Shown here in pieces: positions 1 through 11,236 of a stretch of DNA of 64,000 nt. The position numbers and the translations under genes are program-made. Under the pieces are notes generated by a model. That model worked only from the letters and a program-made list of their open reading frames with translations. It was not told the origin of the DNA and did not search any database. Location: assembly GCF_029227915.1 (NCBI RefSeq), contig NC_079880.1:21144501-21208500 (forward strand), read 5' to 3'. Every line of letters begins with the position of its first letter. Position 1 is the first letter of the stretch. This DNA is from Hydractinia symbiolongicarpus (taxonomy: Eukaryota > Cnidaria > Hydrozoa > Anthoathecata > Hydractiniidae).

Positions 1-260
1 GCATTATCTGCAGTGCTAAAGTGCGCAGAGTTTTTCAAGTATATTATCTGCAGTCCTAAAGGGCACTGAGATTTTTAAGTACTATATCTGCAGTGCTAAA
101 GGGCGATGAATATTTTAAGTGATTTTTAAGGAAGACATTATCTGCAGTGCATTTTTGTCAATAAATAATCTGTAGTACTGTTTAAAGAAATTTTTTTGAT
201 TTTTTTACCTGTAGTTCTACTTATGGAAAATGTTTTTTAGAATGAATTATTTGTAGTTCT
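1..260. repeat. Degenerate tandem repeat, period about 41 bp, in an intron
   Basis: About six decaying copies of a unit centred on TATCTGCAGTGCTAAAG start near 4, 46, 87, 138, 167 and 207. The first three are close to each other and the later ones drift. It lies just upstream of an SLC17 exon, so it is probably intronic. Confidence 0.75.
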
Positions 261-325
261 ATTTCTTGAGTGGCAAAGGCAGTCTGAGAAATGGCCCCTG
301 TGAATTAATTTCTATTTTTCTTTAG

Positions 326-1379
326 GATATTATCCAACATCAATATTTTTGATTCTTGCCAGTTATGCTGGCTGTGATGAGATTGGTTTATCAGTGACAT
401 ACATGGTGTTAGCTACAGCCTGTCTCTCATTTAACTGCGGTGGGTACATGGTTAACCACCTGGATATAAGTCCAAGATATAGCGGTATACTGATGGGCGT
501 TAGTAATCTAATGGGTACCGTGGCCGGATGTGTCACACCATCGGTGACCGGTTTTTTTACCAATGATCACGTATGTTTACTTGTTCAACTTTATTACATG
601 GTATTTTTTTATGTTTGACGTCATCTGTAACGAGGAAATCTATTGAGTCTTCTTGCATTTTTGTTGAATGTCGCATTGCAACTGCGTAATTTAAACGATA
701 GTGTGTTATTATAAATGTTCCCTTGAAAGACATAACGACTGTGTATAAATTTTTGCTTTCCACTGTACGAAATTGTAAGGTATGATTCTTAACAATACCA
801 TAACATAAAACCCTCAAAATACGCTTCCCTGTAAAGTATGACACTTTGTCTTGCCATACCAAAGTATGGGACTCGAAAGTACTTCGAATACATTCCCATG
901 TTATCAAGTAGACGTTTTTGTGTGTTGACTTGAAAAAGCTCAATATAGTAATCCTTACTTTTTTGCCTTTTTTTACCTTTCACGTGCCAACTCCTTACTC
1001 TGTCGTATAAACGCCCCTCTTAAGTAGGCGACCATTCTGATTTGCAGAATATTTTACAAGCGTCTGAGCGATTATTTGATACATTTTGCAGTATGTTTCT
1101 AGTGTACGATGCAGACATATTTAAAATGCGACAATCAAGAATCCTTACCTGTAAATCTATACTTTTTTCTTTCAGCCAACAAGGTTGCAGTACCGTAAAG
1201 TCTTCGCAATTGCATCTTCGATATGTGCGGCTGGTGGAACCTTTTTCATTATATTTGTGACTGGTAAACAACAATCATGGAATGATATTAAAATTGCTCA
1301 AGCTGAATCTTCAACAGGGAAAAGTGAGCAAGACGATGAAGAGTGTTTAGTGAATTCTCAAGATGTGAATGTCATTTAA
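326..1379 (+). CDS. SLC17-family MFS anion transporter (sialin/VGLUT-like), last two coding exons
   Basis: Two exons join in phase 0: 326-570 (acceptor TTTCTTTAG before 326, donor GTATGT at 571) and 1176-1379 (acceptor TTTCTTTCAG, stop TAA at 1377-1379). The first exon carries NHLDISPRYSGILMGVSN, which matches the SLC17 signature NHLDIAPRYAGxLMGISN before the last transmembrane helices; a G-rich membrane segment follows. The second exon encodes the terminal helix (KVFAIASSICAAGGTFFIIF), a cytoplasmic GKQQSWN tail and an acidic C-terminus. SLC17 members move organic anions (sialate, glutamate, urate) or phosphate across lysosomal, vesicular or plasma membranes; the substrate cannot be told from this part. 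The 5' exons lie outside the window. Family confidence is high, subfamily confidence low. Confidence 0.87.
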
Positions 1380-1387
1380 TGAGAAGA

Positions 1388-1490
1388 CAGCTAGTTATAG
1401 ACAGCTGGTTATAGATAGCTGGTTATAGATAGCTGGTTATAGATAGATAACTAGTATAGATAGCTAGTTATAGATAGATAGCTAAGCCTT
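1388..1490. repeat. Minisatellite, 14-15 bp unit, in the 3' UTR
   Basis: Near-perfect copies of AGATAGCTGGTTAT, some with an extra AGAT, begin right after the SLC17 stop codon. Confidence 0.85.
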
Positions 1491-1890
1491 ATAATGTTCT
1501 AAAGGGGCACGTTTTAATCAAACAGTTCTTTTATTATCGTACTAAACACAAATCTGCGGACCTATTCGAGAATATTTTTGACTAATAGTTTATCAACTGT
1601 AACGGGTCCTATTTCATTGCCGTATAATAATTTCTTTTGGTTTGTCTGTTCAGTATTTATATTACTGTGGAAAGTGCCTGATGCTGGGAGAAGGATCTCC
1701 CGAAACGTCGCCTACTAAGCTATCATGTTCAAGAAATGATAAATTTTCCACAGTAATAATTTCTTTACTTCGCCAGCCTCGGCTTAATTCTCTTAGGAAT
1801 TTTTTTGTATTTGACAATGTTTTTACCTCTTTTTACGGAGAATGTATATATTATAGCTGTATGATTTTTTATCAACTTTTGACTGTTCAT

Positions 1891-1910
1891 AATAAAGATC
1901 TAATAATAAA
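1891..1910 (+). promoter_or_regulatory. Candidate polyadenylation signals of the SLC17 gene
   Basis: AATAAA occurs at 1891-1896 and again at 1905-1910, about 510 nt after the stop codon. These are the first canonical signals in a plausible 3' UTR. The 3' UTR also holds a 13-bp inverted repeat (ATTACTGTGGAAA near 1661 against its complement near 1745). Confidence 0.4.
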
Positions 1911-1924
1911 ACTAATATAAAAAA

Positions 1925-2833
1925 TAGGAAATTTTCCATGGTAAACCTTTAAAAGAATGGGAGATTAGTCAAGTCATTAAAAAGAGAAAAAAATAATATT
2001 TTTTAGTCGGAAGAAACACATAACGATTGAAGTAAAATGAAGTGTTTTTTTCCAAAAAAATTCCGCAAAATTATTTTTTAGGGTGCAATTGTAATCTGAC
2101 CATCCGTATTGGTGGTACTTCAAAGAAAAGCCCATTCAAAAGCTTCAAAAGTTCCACGAATTGAATTCACATTACATTGAATTCAACTCGTTCTTTTGAA
2201 GTCAATGTGAAAGTTACATTCATTCATTATTTTACACAATATGTGATATCACAAACTTCGTCTTTTAGGGTGGTACCACTCTATTAGAAAAGTCAGGAAT
2301 TGTCAAGAATTATGGAAATATTGTTAAACTGTCAGGAAAAAGTCTGGACCATTAGCGATTTTTTAATATGTCAAAAAATGTCAATAATTATTATTTTTCA
2401 AAATATTGAGAAGGATTGAATATTAGATCCGTTCTTAACATTTTTTTAAAGACTGCTTTATCGATATGTAATTAAATTTAATTTTTAAAGGATAAACAAG
2501 GGAAATTTCAGAAATGCTGTTAGTCTTAAAACTTTCTTCAAAAAAAACTTCCGACGTTCCCCTCCAAACGGGATGCACTACCCTTAATTAATTTTATAAG
2601 AAATATTCTTTTTATATATAATATATATGTTAAATTATAAAATTACATTAGCACATGGATATATTTTTACTGAATATTTTTAAAGAAATATTGTGAATAA
2701 TCACGCTTGAAGGGAATTCTGACAAAGTATTTGTTTTTTTCTTTACTTGAAGTTGTTACTGTTGTTTACCGCTTGGTTTATTTCTTAAGGTTTTAAGCCT
2801 TGTTTTGTTTATCAAATGCATTCTCGCCCTCAC
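1925..2833. other. Non-coding AT-rich stretch
   Basis: No exon-like ORF, RNA gene or clear repeat boundary is visible. The text is AT-rich with homopolymer runs. Confidence 0.5.
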
Positions 2834-2883
2834 AGCTCTTTGAGATCAAAACCTTACTTTCGAGGTTTTAATCTCAAAGAGCT
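2834..2883. repeat. Short inverted repeat (hairpin), 21-bp arms
   Basis: The arm 2834-2854 (AGCTCTTTGAGATCAAAACCT) pairs with 2863-2883 with one mismatch, leaving an 8-nt loop. Weaker complementarity continues outward (CATTCTCGCCCTC against GAGGGAATG-like sequence). It could be a transposon end pair or a transcribed hairpin. Confidence 0.8.
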
Positions 2884-2989
2884 CTAGGGAATGTATCAAA
2901 TGTTCTTCATATAAAAATGCGCATATCCAATGAAAAGAGTTTTTGACACATTTGAATTTTCAATTTGATCTATGCAACTTTTGTAAACG

Positions 2990-3258
2990 CGACTGGTAGC
3001 CTTATGGTAGAGCGTTCGCTTCCAGTGTTTGAGAGACTACATACCAGAGACTATAAAAGTGTGAATCTATCCTTTCTGCTTAGCGCACAGCATAAAAATA
3101 GGATTGATATGTTAGAGGATTGTCTAGCTGAGCAACTGCTGTGCTTACATGACTTTCGTAGCTCAAATGGCAGCTTTAAATGCACTAGAACCCCCTTCAC
3201 AGGACCGTCGTTGATAGCAGTGCTAATAGGAAATGAAGAGGCTATCCTGGGTAAATAA
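2990..3258 (+). repeat. Probable tRNA-derived SINE
   Basis: The left end reads like a tRNA D-arm to anticodon-arm (TATGGTAGAGCGTTCGCTTC, A-box-like). The body then runs to GGCTATCCTGGGTAAATAA, a tail style common for SINEs in marine invertebrates. A consensus B box is not visible, so the head is degenerate. A 97-codon ORF covers the body but shows no domain and is probably incidental. A stretch near 63418-63445 (TATCCTTTCTGTTTAGCG) resembles part of the body. Confidence 0.5.
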
Positions 3259-3423
3259 TTTCAATAAGCGCGAAAAACAGGTAAAATCACTCATGATTTT
3301 TTTCCTTTATCGAAAACAATCACCACAATAATGCAAGATATTAAACATAATAACAAAAGTAAGAATCTCAATGGTACTATATTTTGTTCAAAATGGTAGT
3401 TGGAGCTGCGATAGTGTGCTGAG

Positions 3424-3730
3424 GATGCAGAAGTAGCGATGTCGGGGTCGACGGGCGATAATCCCAGGGGCGAAACATGTACGACGGACATTTTCTCCTC
3501 GCGATTTTTAATGATAGCCGTATTCTGTCTGTCTGTCCGCTGGAAAAAAAGTCGTGTTACGGAATCACGAAATGCGATATGTAAACGATTTATGTGTATT
3601 TTCCGCCAATTAGCGATCAGAATTAGCTATCAATATTCTTTTTGTTCAAATTTTTTTTTTATTTTTTGGATATCCCGTCATGCCAACTTTATGCTAAAGA
3701 TGCACGGAATAGTGATACCCGGGTAAAACA
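3424..3730 (+). mobile_element. Helitron-like fragment (TAATAATAGCCGT family)
   Basis: TTTTTAATGATAGCCGTATT, then CTGTCTGTCTGTCCGC and CACGAAATGCGATATG, match the 5' parts of the Helitron-like elements at 25800-28245 in order. The segment from TGCCAACTTTATGCTAAAG also matches 27690-27735. No clear 3' hairpin or CTAG end is found here. Confidence 0.6.
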
Positions 3731-4218
3731 GGCGAAAATCTGATACCCATTATATACGTGTGGCGAACTTGTAGATTTTTTGTTGTTGCATAAAAGAGAC
3801 ATGCTCGGAATATGTGTATTTGAGAAAAGGTGCTCACTTTCCGTTGCAGCGACCGTAAAAGTTAATAAAATATATTATAAATAACTAAAAAACGAGATTA
3901 GGGGTCGCACGTGCGTACGAAAATGACCGATCACTGTTAACACATACCTACAAAAGGTCACGCAATGTCACGCTTTTTTAGAATATTTGTCGTCACGTCC
4001 TTGTAATGGTGAGAGTTATTACCATGGCAACTTAGCTTGTAAAATCGTGGAAAATGTCGTCCCTAGTGAATAGTTTTTATATCGCGCAGTATAAAAAATG
4101 AGAGAAAATAATTGATATATTATTATCACGAATGTTCAACTTCAGAAAAGTGAGTTGATTTTTTTCTTGTTTGAGAAATTACCCTAAAAATGTTTTTCAA
4201 ACTCTTTATTATATACTA
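3731..4218. other. Non-coding stretch
   Basis: I see no gene or recognisable element. It is AT-rich with a few CG-containing patches. Confidence 0.4.
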
Positions 4219-4562
4219 CAGCGGAGTTTCTCTAAAATGGACAACATTTATGCAAATAAAGTTTTAGGCAGAATTTTGAATGAAAAATGTTTTTTAAGTT
4301 TTCTTCAAGGATTGTAAATTAAGTATTATTCGTAACAGAAAAAATAGACATAGTCTTGAGAAAAGCTGTCGAGTGGGGCGAAAAACATAAAATAAGTATT
4401 TAAAAATGTAAATAAAAATATTTATTTGTGGTCATTCTATTTTTATAATGTCCGTTTTATAGGGAGCATTTAAAGTGAAACATTCACAGACATTTAGTAA
4501 AAAATTGTACCTCTTATTGAATGTCCTTTTTATAAAGACGTTTTTTATAAGAGTTTAGCCTA
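4219..4562 (-). mobile_element. Pogo/Tigger-like non-autonomous element, family B copy 1
   Basis: It begins CAGCGGAGTTTCTCTAAAAT, a pogo-style terminus. Its inner part (TATAATGTCCGTTTTATAGG and flanks) is the reverse complement of 22590-22670, where the same family appears in the other orientation. Repeated 'tataaag-ggac' motifs near both ends are typical of Tigger-type sub-terminal repeats. Confidence 0.6.
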
Positions 4563-4795
4563 GAATCTATCCGTTCCAAGTAACACTATCCGTCGACCCC
4601 AAGAGTAACATGGGTTGATTTAACGAATATTTGAATTATATCAAAGTGGTTATATTACAAGCCCCTGTTTATTCATTTTTTAATTTTACTGACAGTACGA
4701 ATCAACTTTAGCGAGCAAGCAAACTTTATTTTTCAAATATTTTTGCAATCACCCCCCACCCCCCTCCCCACACTCTTATTCTATTTCTTGCTAAG
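4563..4795. other. Spacer ending in a C/T-rich tract and candidate splice acceptor
   Basis: A pyrimidine run (4750-4790, CACCCCCCACCCCCCTCCCC) leads into TTCTTGCTAAG, a plausible 3' splice site directly before the acyltransferase-like reading frame. Upstream exons were not recognised. Confidence 0.4.
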
Positions 4796-5797
4796 ACTAT
4801 GATTCTATTTTGGAAAGGAAGAAATAAAATGGAAATTAAAATAATTTCGATATGTGGTAGCATCGAATGCACAACAAAAGGTGGAAGTCTACATCATGAC
4901 AACCATGGTGTAGAAATTATAAAATCAAAAGCTAACTTTTCATTTGCAAAAGTTGAAGACGTTAACTTCGAAATAAGAAAAATACAAGAAAGGGAAATTT
5001 TTCCTCCTGAAGTTCAAGGATTTTCCTTGAAGGTGAATGCGCATCTTTTCATTGCGCAGATCATTTCACTGAATGATAAATCATTGATGTTGGTTGTTAG
5101 TTTTCATCATGTTCTATGCCATGCACATGGAATATTTCGTTTCATGAATGCATGGTCAGAAATGAAGAAATTCTAAGTGTCATTTGGCAAACTGGAATCT
5201 TTAAAACATGATTTCTCTGAAGATCTACCAGAAGGGGTGTTTATATCTAAAAATGATGTACTTACTGGAATCATGGAAAAGACAGCTGTTTGTGGAAGAA
5301 TGGAGAAAAAATTTCAAATTTCAGTAATACCAACAGTTGTGAATTGTAGGCGGGTATTTCATCTTCCTGAGAGTTATTTCGGAAATTGCGTTCCCTACTT
5401 ATGCAAAAGACTACCAACGGAAGACATTCTGAAATGTCTGTAAAAGATGTTAGCTTACTGTTGCGAGAAAAAAAATGATGACATTATGTCAAAGGAATAC
5501 ATATTGGATTTTTTAAACTGGATTTGCAACCAGAAGTCTATCATGCCATTTTCAGACATTTTCAACAACGATTTATTATTCTCATCGTTAGCGCACTATC
5601 CAACGTACGAGTGTGATTTTGGATTAGGTACAGCTATCAATATTGGTGTAGCAAGCAATAATTTTCCAGGTTTCGTATGGATAATTCCAACGCCAGGCGA
5701 TGATGGCTTATATGTTGAATTTTGTCTTGAAAAAAATGTTATGTTGAATTTTCTCAAAGATGAATATATCAAAGACATTTTAACAGTCATCCATTGA
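4796..5797 (+). pseudogene. BAHD-type acyltransferase, decayed (two in-frame stops)
   Basis: One reading frame of about 330 codons is broken by TAA at 5174-5176 and TAA at 5441-5443; homology runs straight through both. Seen in order: a segment like the family's LAGRL...IEC region (LFWKGRNKMEIKI, then GSIECTTKGG), the catalytic-site region VSFHHVLCHAHG, the NDVLTGIM segment with NCRR and YFGNCVPYL (family: DGRSR...YFGN), and near the end YECDFGLGTAINIGV, which matches the structural DFGWG motif. BAHD enzymes move acyl groups from acyl-CoA to alcohols or amines using His of HxxxD. Here the His pair is kept but the Asp position reads His. The N-terminus and about 80 residues between the active site and the NDVLT segment are missing. 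BAHD genes are best known from plants and fungi. The family call is strong, and loss of function is likely. Confidence 0.8.
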
Positions 5798-5800
5798 TAG

Positions 5801-6165
5801 TAACAGAAGATTTCAACTAGAAATGAAAAAGTGTGCTTCAACAACACATGTAACCTAAGTAGCCAGTTTCCAAAAAAAAAAAGACCGAAAAAGTTAAAAA
5901 ATGACAGCATCGAATTTGCCATTTATTTGATCCAATGAAACTACAATCCTCTACTAAAATATAAAAAGACCACATCAGTTTTTCGGTTAATTTCTAAAGT
6001 ATATAGAAAACATTAACTCATGCGAAAGTGCTCCTTTTGTTGCAGATTTTCAGGTTAGGTACGCAATGAATGCGCTAATTGCACTTTTTAACAATCTGAA
6101 ATTACAATTTATTTACAATTTATGTCCGTGAAGGCAATGAAATTTTACAAAAAATCATTCTGGTT
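5801..6165. other. Non-coding stretch
   Basis: I see nothing beyond AT-rich sequence with an A-run at 5873-5883. No polyadenylation signal clearly belongs to the BAHD pseudogene. Confidence 0.4.
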
Positions 6166-6857
6166 TTAAAGGGGCTACGAAACAATTCAATAAGCTCAAT
6201 CTCCGTACATTTCGAAGAATGGCGTGTAAAAAAAAGGTCAATGTGCAAGAAATTATTCCCATTTTAGAACCATATAGACGTCTAGACAACATTTTTATGA
6301 ATAATTAATCTTCATGATGAATTTGTTATTTTTTTATTTTCTAAGAAAAGAGAAATTTCCCTTTAGTACTCTGTGAGCTATACGTTACAGTCTGTAAAAT
6401 ATGTTACTTATTAGAATCGAAAGTTTGCTTTGACGAGGGGACAGAGACATTTGTTAAAAATGCTATGTTTCTAGCTTTAAGAAGGTAATTAATACCTGTA
6501 AAAAGATTTTCAAGTCATTGTTGTTGCTTCGGCTTTATATGCAATAAACTTGTATAATCCTATGCGAAGTTTTGGATGATATTAGCTAGCCAGTTCAAAC
6601 GTTGGAAGCTTATTTTATTAGAAAACTGGACTTACAAGCAAGGTAAGTGCTTATAGCGAATAAATCATAGATATTTAATACATGTAGTAAACTTCTCTGT
6701 CATTTTGAATTATATTTGGATGCCCGATATGATATTTAAGGTAATCTAAGTTGTTGTTTTTGTCTTTAGTGATCATAAAATTTTCCACCGCCATGAGGTC
6801 GATTTTGGTGTAAGTCATTGAAGTCGAAAACCAACAGTCGTTTCGTAGCCCCTTTAA
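6166..6857 (+). mobile_element. MITE family A, copy 1, complete with TTAA target duplication
   Basis: TTAA (6166-6169), AGGGGCTACGAAAC, then GTTTCGTAGCCCCT and TTAA (6854-6857). The inverted ends are perfect over at least 14 bp. Internal sequence (GACGTCTAGACAACATTTTT, AGTCATTGTTGTTGCT) recurs at 13741-14414 and, inverted, at 19058-19536. There is no transposase. TTAA targets are used by piggyBac and Kolobok superfamilies; which one is not decided here. Confidence 0.88.
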
Positions 6858-7580
6858 CAAACTTGTCTGAATGCATTTAACAAAGCATTACCGTGTAACA
6901 AGACAGTAACATCAAAATAACAATGTCGATAAACGTCTAAATTTTAGTCCACTGCCAGTTTTTCATTATTATCTTTAGTTATTTTTTATCACAAAGGATG
7001 ATTGCTTGTCTAATTGCACAAGAAAAGGATGCCACAATTTTAGAATCAATTTCATTTATCTTTACGCCTTTGTTTTAAAATAATCGTGTCTTAATTGGGA
7101 AATTTTCGTTGACATAAATTTCTCTTTAATTTCTCGCAATTTATTTGCAAAAGATGATTGCAGAACGCTCTTCCCCTAACCTTATAAGTTAAGAACTTCG
7201 CTTGTTCTCTTTAGTCATTTATTTATTTAGTTCTAGGAACTCGATTTTCAGATTTTGAATTGTTCCATAACTTTCTTTCCTCAAACTCCAAAATCCGGCA
7301 TCTTCTTTTCTAGCATATATCTGTGTGTTTATCATGACGACTTCATTGTTGTTAATTTAAAGAAATAAATGTTTTTTTTTAATTTGCCAATTTCAGTCAT
7401 TATTTTCTTCTTCACCTCATTTCGTTGAATTTTTTTCATCAAATCTTTCCGCGTGTGTATATTTTTGTGAATTTAAGAGAGGTGGAGGGGTGAAGACTTT
7501 TTGGAGAAGACATTATTTAGAAACTTTGTGTTAATTAAAAAAAATAAGGACTTCGAATGCCCATGTATTGCCATGCTATA
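6858..7580. other. Non-coding stretch
   Basis: I see no gene or element boundary. It is AT-rich. Confidence 0.4.
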
Positions 7581-8012
7581 CAGAAGACTTCCGGTTATTC
7601 AAAGCTCCACGGGGTATAAGAATTTACTTCGAATAACCGAAATTTCGAATAACTGAAAATTTAGTTTTTTTCGGCCAATTTTTTATTCAGGCAGGTTTTG
7701 GAGGGGTTTGAAGAAAATAAAGGCATATTTAGATACTATTGTACTTAAGAAAAGTTAACAAAAACAGTTTATGAATCTTCTATTGAAGTTTGCTTTTTTA
7801 TTTTACAATAGTGTTAACTGCATTTTTTGTAATATGGTTAAGTCTTCTCCGTATTCACCATCTTCATCAAACGGTGGCCAGTGTTCGATCAATTTCATAG
7901 CGTCGTCTATTTCCGTGGGTTTTGTTTTTGTGGAGCCACATATATAGTTACAATAATAATTGAGAATAAGGATACTCAATGATTTGTTTACCCCATTATT
8001 CTCCGTTTTCAA
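7581..8012 (-). mobile_element. Pogo/Tigger-like remnant with a transposase tail-like ORF
   Basis: After TATA the sequence CAGAAGACTTCCGGTTATTC (7581-7600), with repeated 'cgaataac' motifs to 7655, looks like a pogo-type terminus. The minus-strand ORF 7803-8012 contains TKPTEIDDAMKLIEHWPPFD then an acidic EDGEYGED, which resembles the acidic C-terminus of Tigger/pogo DDE transposases. The catalytic core is absent. Confidence 0.5.
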
Positions 8013-8204
8013 GCCCTACTTCAAATTTTAGAATCTTCTGGGCTAATGACGTAAATCTTCAAGCCGCAGGGCTTTTTGTTTTCTATTTGAAGTGTTTATG
8101 CAGAGCTGCGATGTTTATGAGAATATTTTGTTTCTGTTATCAATATCTAAAACATCTAAAACGTCTGCATACAAGGTTGTTTTTTGTTCCCGTTTAAGCC
8201 TATT

Positions 8205-8280
8205 TCAAGGTTCGCCAAGCCCGTTTTAGCGAAAGCTTTTAGGCCGACGCTCCCCCCCCCCAGAGCTAGATCCGCCACTG
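8205..8280 (-). mobile_element. hAT-like terminal fragment
   Basis: Read on the minus strand the segment starts CAGTGGCGGATCTAGCTCTG, the common CAGnGGCGGAT form of hAT-type inverted ends. The partner end is not found nearby. Confidence 0.4.
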
Positions 8281-10135
8281 AATCAATATTCTTTTATCTA
8301 TACTTTCAATAAAATCCAACACAAAACTGTAATAAAAACAATTAAAAAAGATGTTGAAATAGTCTAACAACCACTGTCAACCACTGCCAATATGATTCAG
8401 TTTTTAAAAAATCCCATTTCTCATAATTATGGTTGCAACTCCTTTACCAATGTCAACCGCACGTCTATCAAGCGACCTAAGTGGAATGCGACATGTAATA
8501 AATGTATAACGGCAGTTTTATGTACTTTCGCTAATGCGCTAGTCTACAATGCTTAAAGGTGAAGAATGTGACGCACAAAATCTATCATAAATAGAAATAG
8601 AAATTCTGCTGAATTTGTTTTGTCAAATGTTGCAAGAGTTCGGCCAGTCGATTTAAAAATTTGCTAAAGCCAATTTCAATATGTACGAATAATGAAATAA
8701 CTGAGTACAACATATTAATAGTAGTGGTATAAAGGGAGCTTTATTACAAGAAATCTTCTATAAAAGCCTAGACCATAAGAACGTCGTAAAGTAAAATGCT
8801 TACAAAAACTTATTGACACATAGCAGGATATGTGTCGTGACCAAACGCAGTAAGTTACTTGTGCTTGCTTAGCAGAGTATTTTTTGAAATTGCTTTAATA
8901 TCAGAAAGTTACGCAAAAGGAAATTTACACGATTTTCGTATATTAAAATCACTGTTAATTAAAAGACTATTCTTTATAAATAATGTTAACCCTTATGATC
9001 ATTTTTCCTATGTATTTTTCTTTTTGTAAGCATCCCTTAAGATTTTAAGTTCCACTTAAGGAATTTAATTCTCTTTGTCAAAAGGTGCATCCTTACTAAA
9101 AGACACAAGTTATATAGTTGTCCATGTTACACCATTGGTTGATTGCATCCACCAAAGATAATAATGTTTAGAGGTATACCCTACTAATTTACGACCACCA
9201 TATTTTTATCCTTCAAATGCAACATAATGATGTTTTTCAGGATTTTCAAAGCTGGTTTAAAATATTTGGAAATTTCTGCTGGTTGTTGAAAAGGCCGATA
9301 ATAATTAACCAAATAAAACGAGTTGTTCAAAATGATGGTACCAAAACATCTCTTAAAAGAAATTTCAAAAACATTTATTTCATTTTTTGCTAACGCTGAT
9401 ACTACGTTAGTGCACCTGTAAGCAGACACAAATTTCAGTCTGCTCCTATTGAGACCAAAAGCGTCAAAAGTGAAATCGCCTTCTTTTGACACAGTTAATC
9501 GTATTTCTTTTAAATACACTATGTTGTTTTGGCATAAGAGATGCTGCGTCTTTCTGTTTCCACGCGTACATAAAAAGCCGAATACAGTTGATTATTTTAA
9601 ACGACACAGGATCAGATCTGCTTCACAAAGATACTTTTGGGGTTACGGATAAGATGCTCTGTGTCCCCACCCCTGCTTTTTTCATTTGTATATTGTCGAT
9701 TTAAAATTGTTCATCTTGGAATACCTTGTCTCGCAAGTTGAGTCAGAACTTTCAGAAGTTGACCTTTGCCCTAAAAATAACACAATGACTAATTTGAAGA
9801 TTACTAATACTTTTATAACTATTAAAAGTAATTAGGATAAACATAAAAACCATTGCGTAGGATGACAAAGAAAAATATGTTTCCACCTAGAAATGTTGTT
9901 GGTATAAGTACAGTATGTGGGTTGCTACGTCATTGTTTCAATAAGTCATACAGTTATTTTAGTGGTATCGTATTAACGGTGAATTTTCTAGTGTGAGCGA
10001 AGTTGAGGCTAATATTTAGACCTGATTCTTTAACGTATGTTGGCCTCAGTAAAAGCAAACGTGTTAACAGATACATGCATGTCAAGAAAATAAATTAAGA
10101 GACGTTTTAACTACCTTTGACAAGGTAATCCAGAA
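8281..10135. other. Mostly non-coding stretch
   Basis: A minus-strand ORF of 111 codons at 9184-9519 shows no domain, splice context or signal peptide that I recognise. Nothing else stands out. Confidence 0.35.
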
Positions 10136-10447
10136 AGGGGCTAAGAACTGGTAAAACTCACTTTCCGCATATCCCGCGCACATATCGGGCAAACGCGATT
10201 TGCGCAATGAACAGACCAGCGCACTTTGCTCGCTGGTTCAAAATGGTTTTCGAAAAGTATATTACAAAGAAATATCTCAGCGAGAATCATTCTGGGGAAG
10301 ATGAAAATTCTAGATATATCTATATGTTCGAGTATGTAAATTACATACATGCTGAAAAAAAGCCAGTTTGTTTTTCCCCGCCATCAGCTGGACTTTCGTG
10401 TAAGTCACTAAAGTCGAAAACCACCAGCCGTTCCGTAGCCCCTTTAA
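10136..10447 (+). mobile_element. MITE family A, copy 2, variant interior
   Basis: The left end AGGGGCTAAGAAC is degenerate. The right end GTTCCGTAGCCCCT with TTAA (10444-10447) is well kept, and the sub-terminal GTGTAAGTCACTAAAGTCG matches copy 1 near 6810. The interior differs from the other copies (it includes CGCGCACATATCGGGCAAAC), so the same ends flank unrelated sequence. Confidence 0.7.
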
Positions 10448-10575
10448 GACTTGAAACAATAGGTTCTTATTGTAAAATAACATTACTTAAAGATCCAAAG
10501 ATGAGTTCTACAGAGTTCGTGACCTTAGTGACAGTTCTGGGTTTAAAGATTTCCTGTTTTTCATAAATTTAGAAG

Positions 10576-10819
10576 TGACAACAAAAAAACTACATTATTT
10601 GCGACGTTTCGGGTGTTTCACACACCCATTTTCAAGCAATCAAAAACGTACAAAGTTCTCCTAAGTATATACAAGTTTAACAGTAACCATAGTTACAGGT
10701 TAAATGCTAATTGTATAAATACAATGGAGCAGATCTAATGTTGTTGTTCAACTGCTTGTTTGAAAATGTGTGTGTGAAACACCCGAAACGTCGCAAATAA
10801 TGTAGTTTTTTTGTTGTCA
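10576..10819. mobile_element. MITE family C with arms of about 60 bp
   Basis: The left arm starts TGACAACAAAAAAACTACAT and holds GCGACGTTTCGGGTGTTTCA. The right arm is its near-exact reverse complement ending GTAGTTTTTTTGTTGTCA. The arms extend through TTTTCAAGCA/TGCTTGTTTGAAAA, with about 115 bp between them. No ORF. Folding would give a long hairpin. Confidence 0.88.
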
Positions 10820-11236
10820 ATTTACTAGCGCGATGATTCTTCATCATTGTATTTGTTAAATTTAGAATTAATTACTAAAATAATTAAAAATATATATCTT
10901 TTCGCTTGTGAATTTGGGTCTACTCACTACAGTCATAGACATAACGTTTTGGAATTATTGTATCTTCCTTAAAAATTTCATAAAGTAGGCAGGGCAGAAA
11001 CTTTCTCATTTTCCAACAAGTTTTTAATCGATGTGTTGCTTACGTATTGCTATTCATTTGCGTTAAATATTTATTTCTGCTAACAGTCTTCATGGAGTGC
11101 TTGCAGCTAACATTTCAGGTTCACAGACAGATAGACAGCTTGATTTCGTTTGTGTAAATGTTTTTTTTTTAAAGAAAAAAGAAGAAAAGAAAAGAAAAAA
11201 AAACTCTAACAAATTTTCTGTACTAGACGAAATTCT
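10820..11236. other. Non-coding stretch
   Basis: It contains an A/G-rich tract at 11160-11200. On the minus strand AATAAA at 11069-11074 could serve the exon at 11237-11390. Confidence 0.35.

Noticed and set aside
1642-1920. 92-codon ORF after the SLC17 gene
   Set aside because: It lies in the probable 3' UTR and contains a 13-bp inverted repeat; no domain.
4796-5797. Stop-codon reassignment (TAA read as an amino acid) to rescue the BAHD frame
   Set aside because: TAA ends the SLC17, repeat-protein and zinc-finger genes normally in this window. Nonsense mutation, an altered HxxxD motif and missing segments all point to decay.
9184-9519. 111-codon minus-strand ORF
   Set aside because: No domain, no splice or promoter context, composition like random AT-rich DNA.
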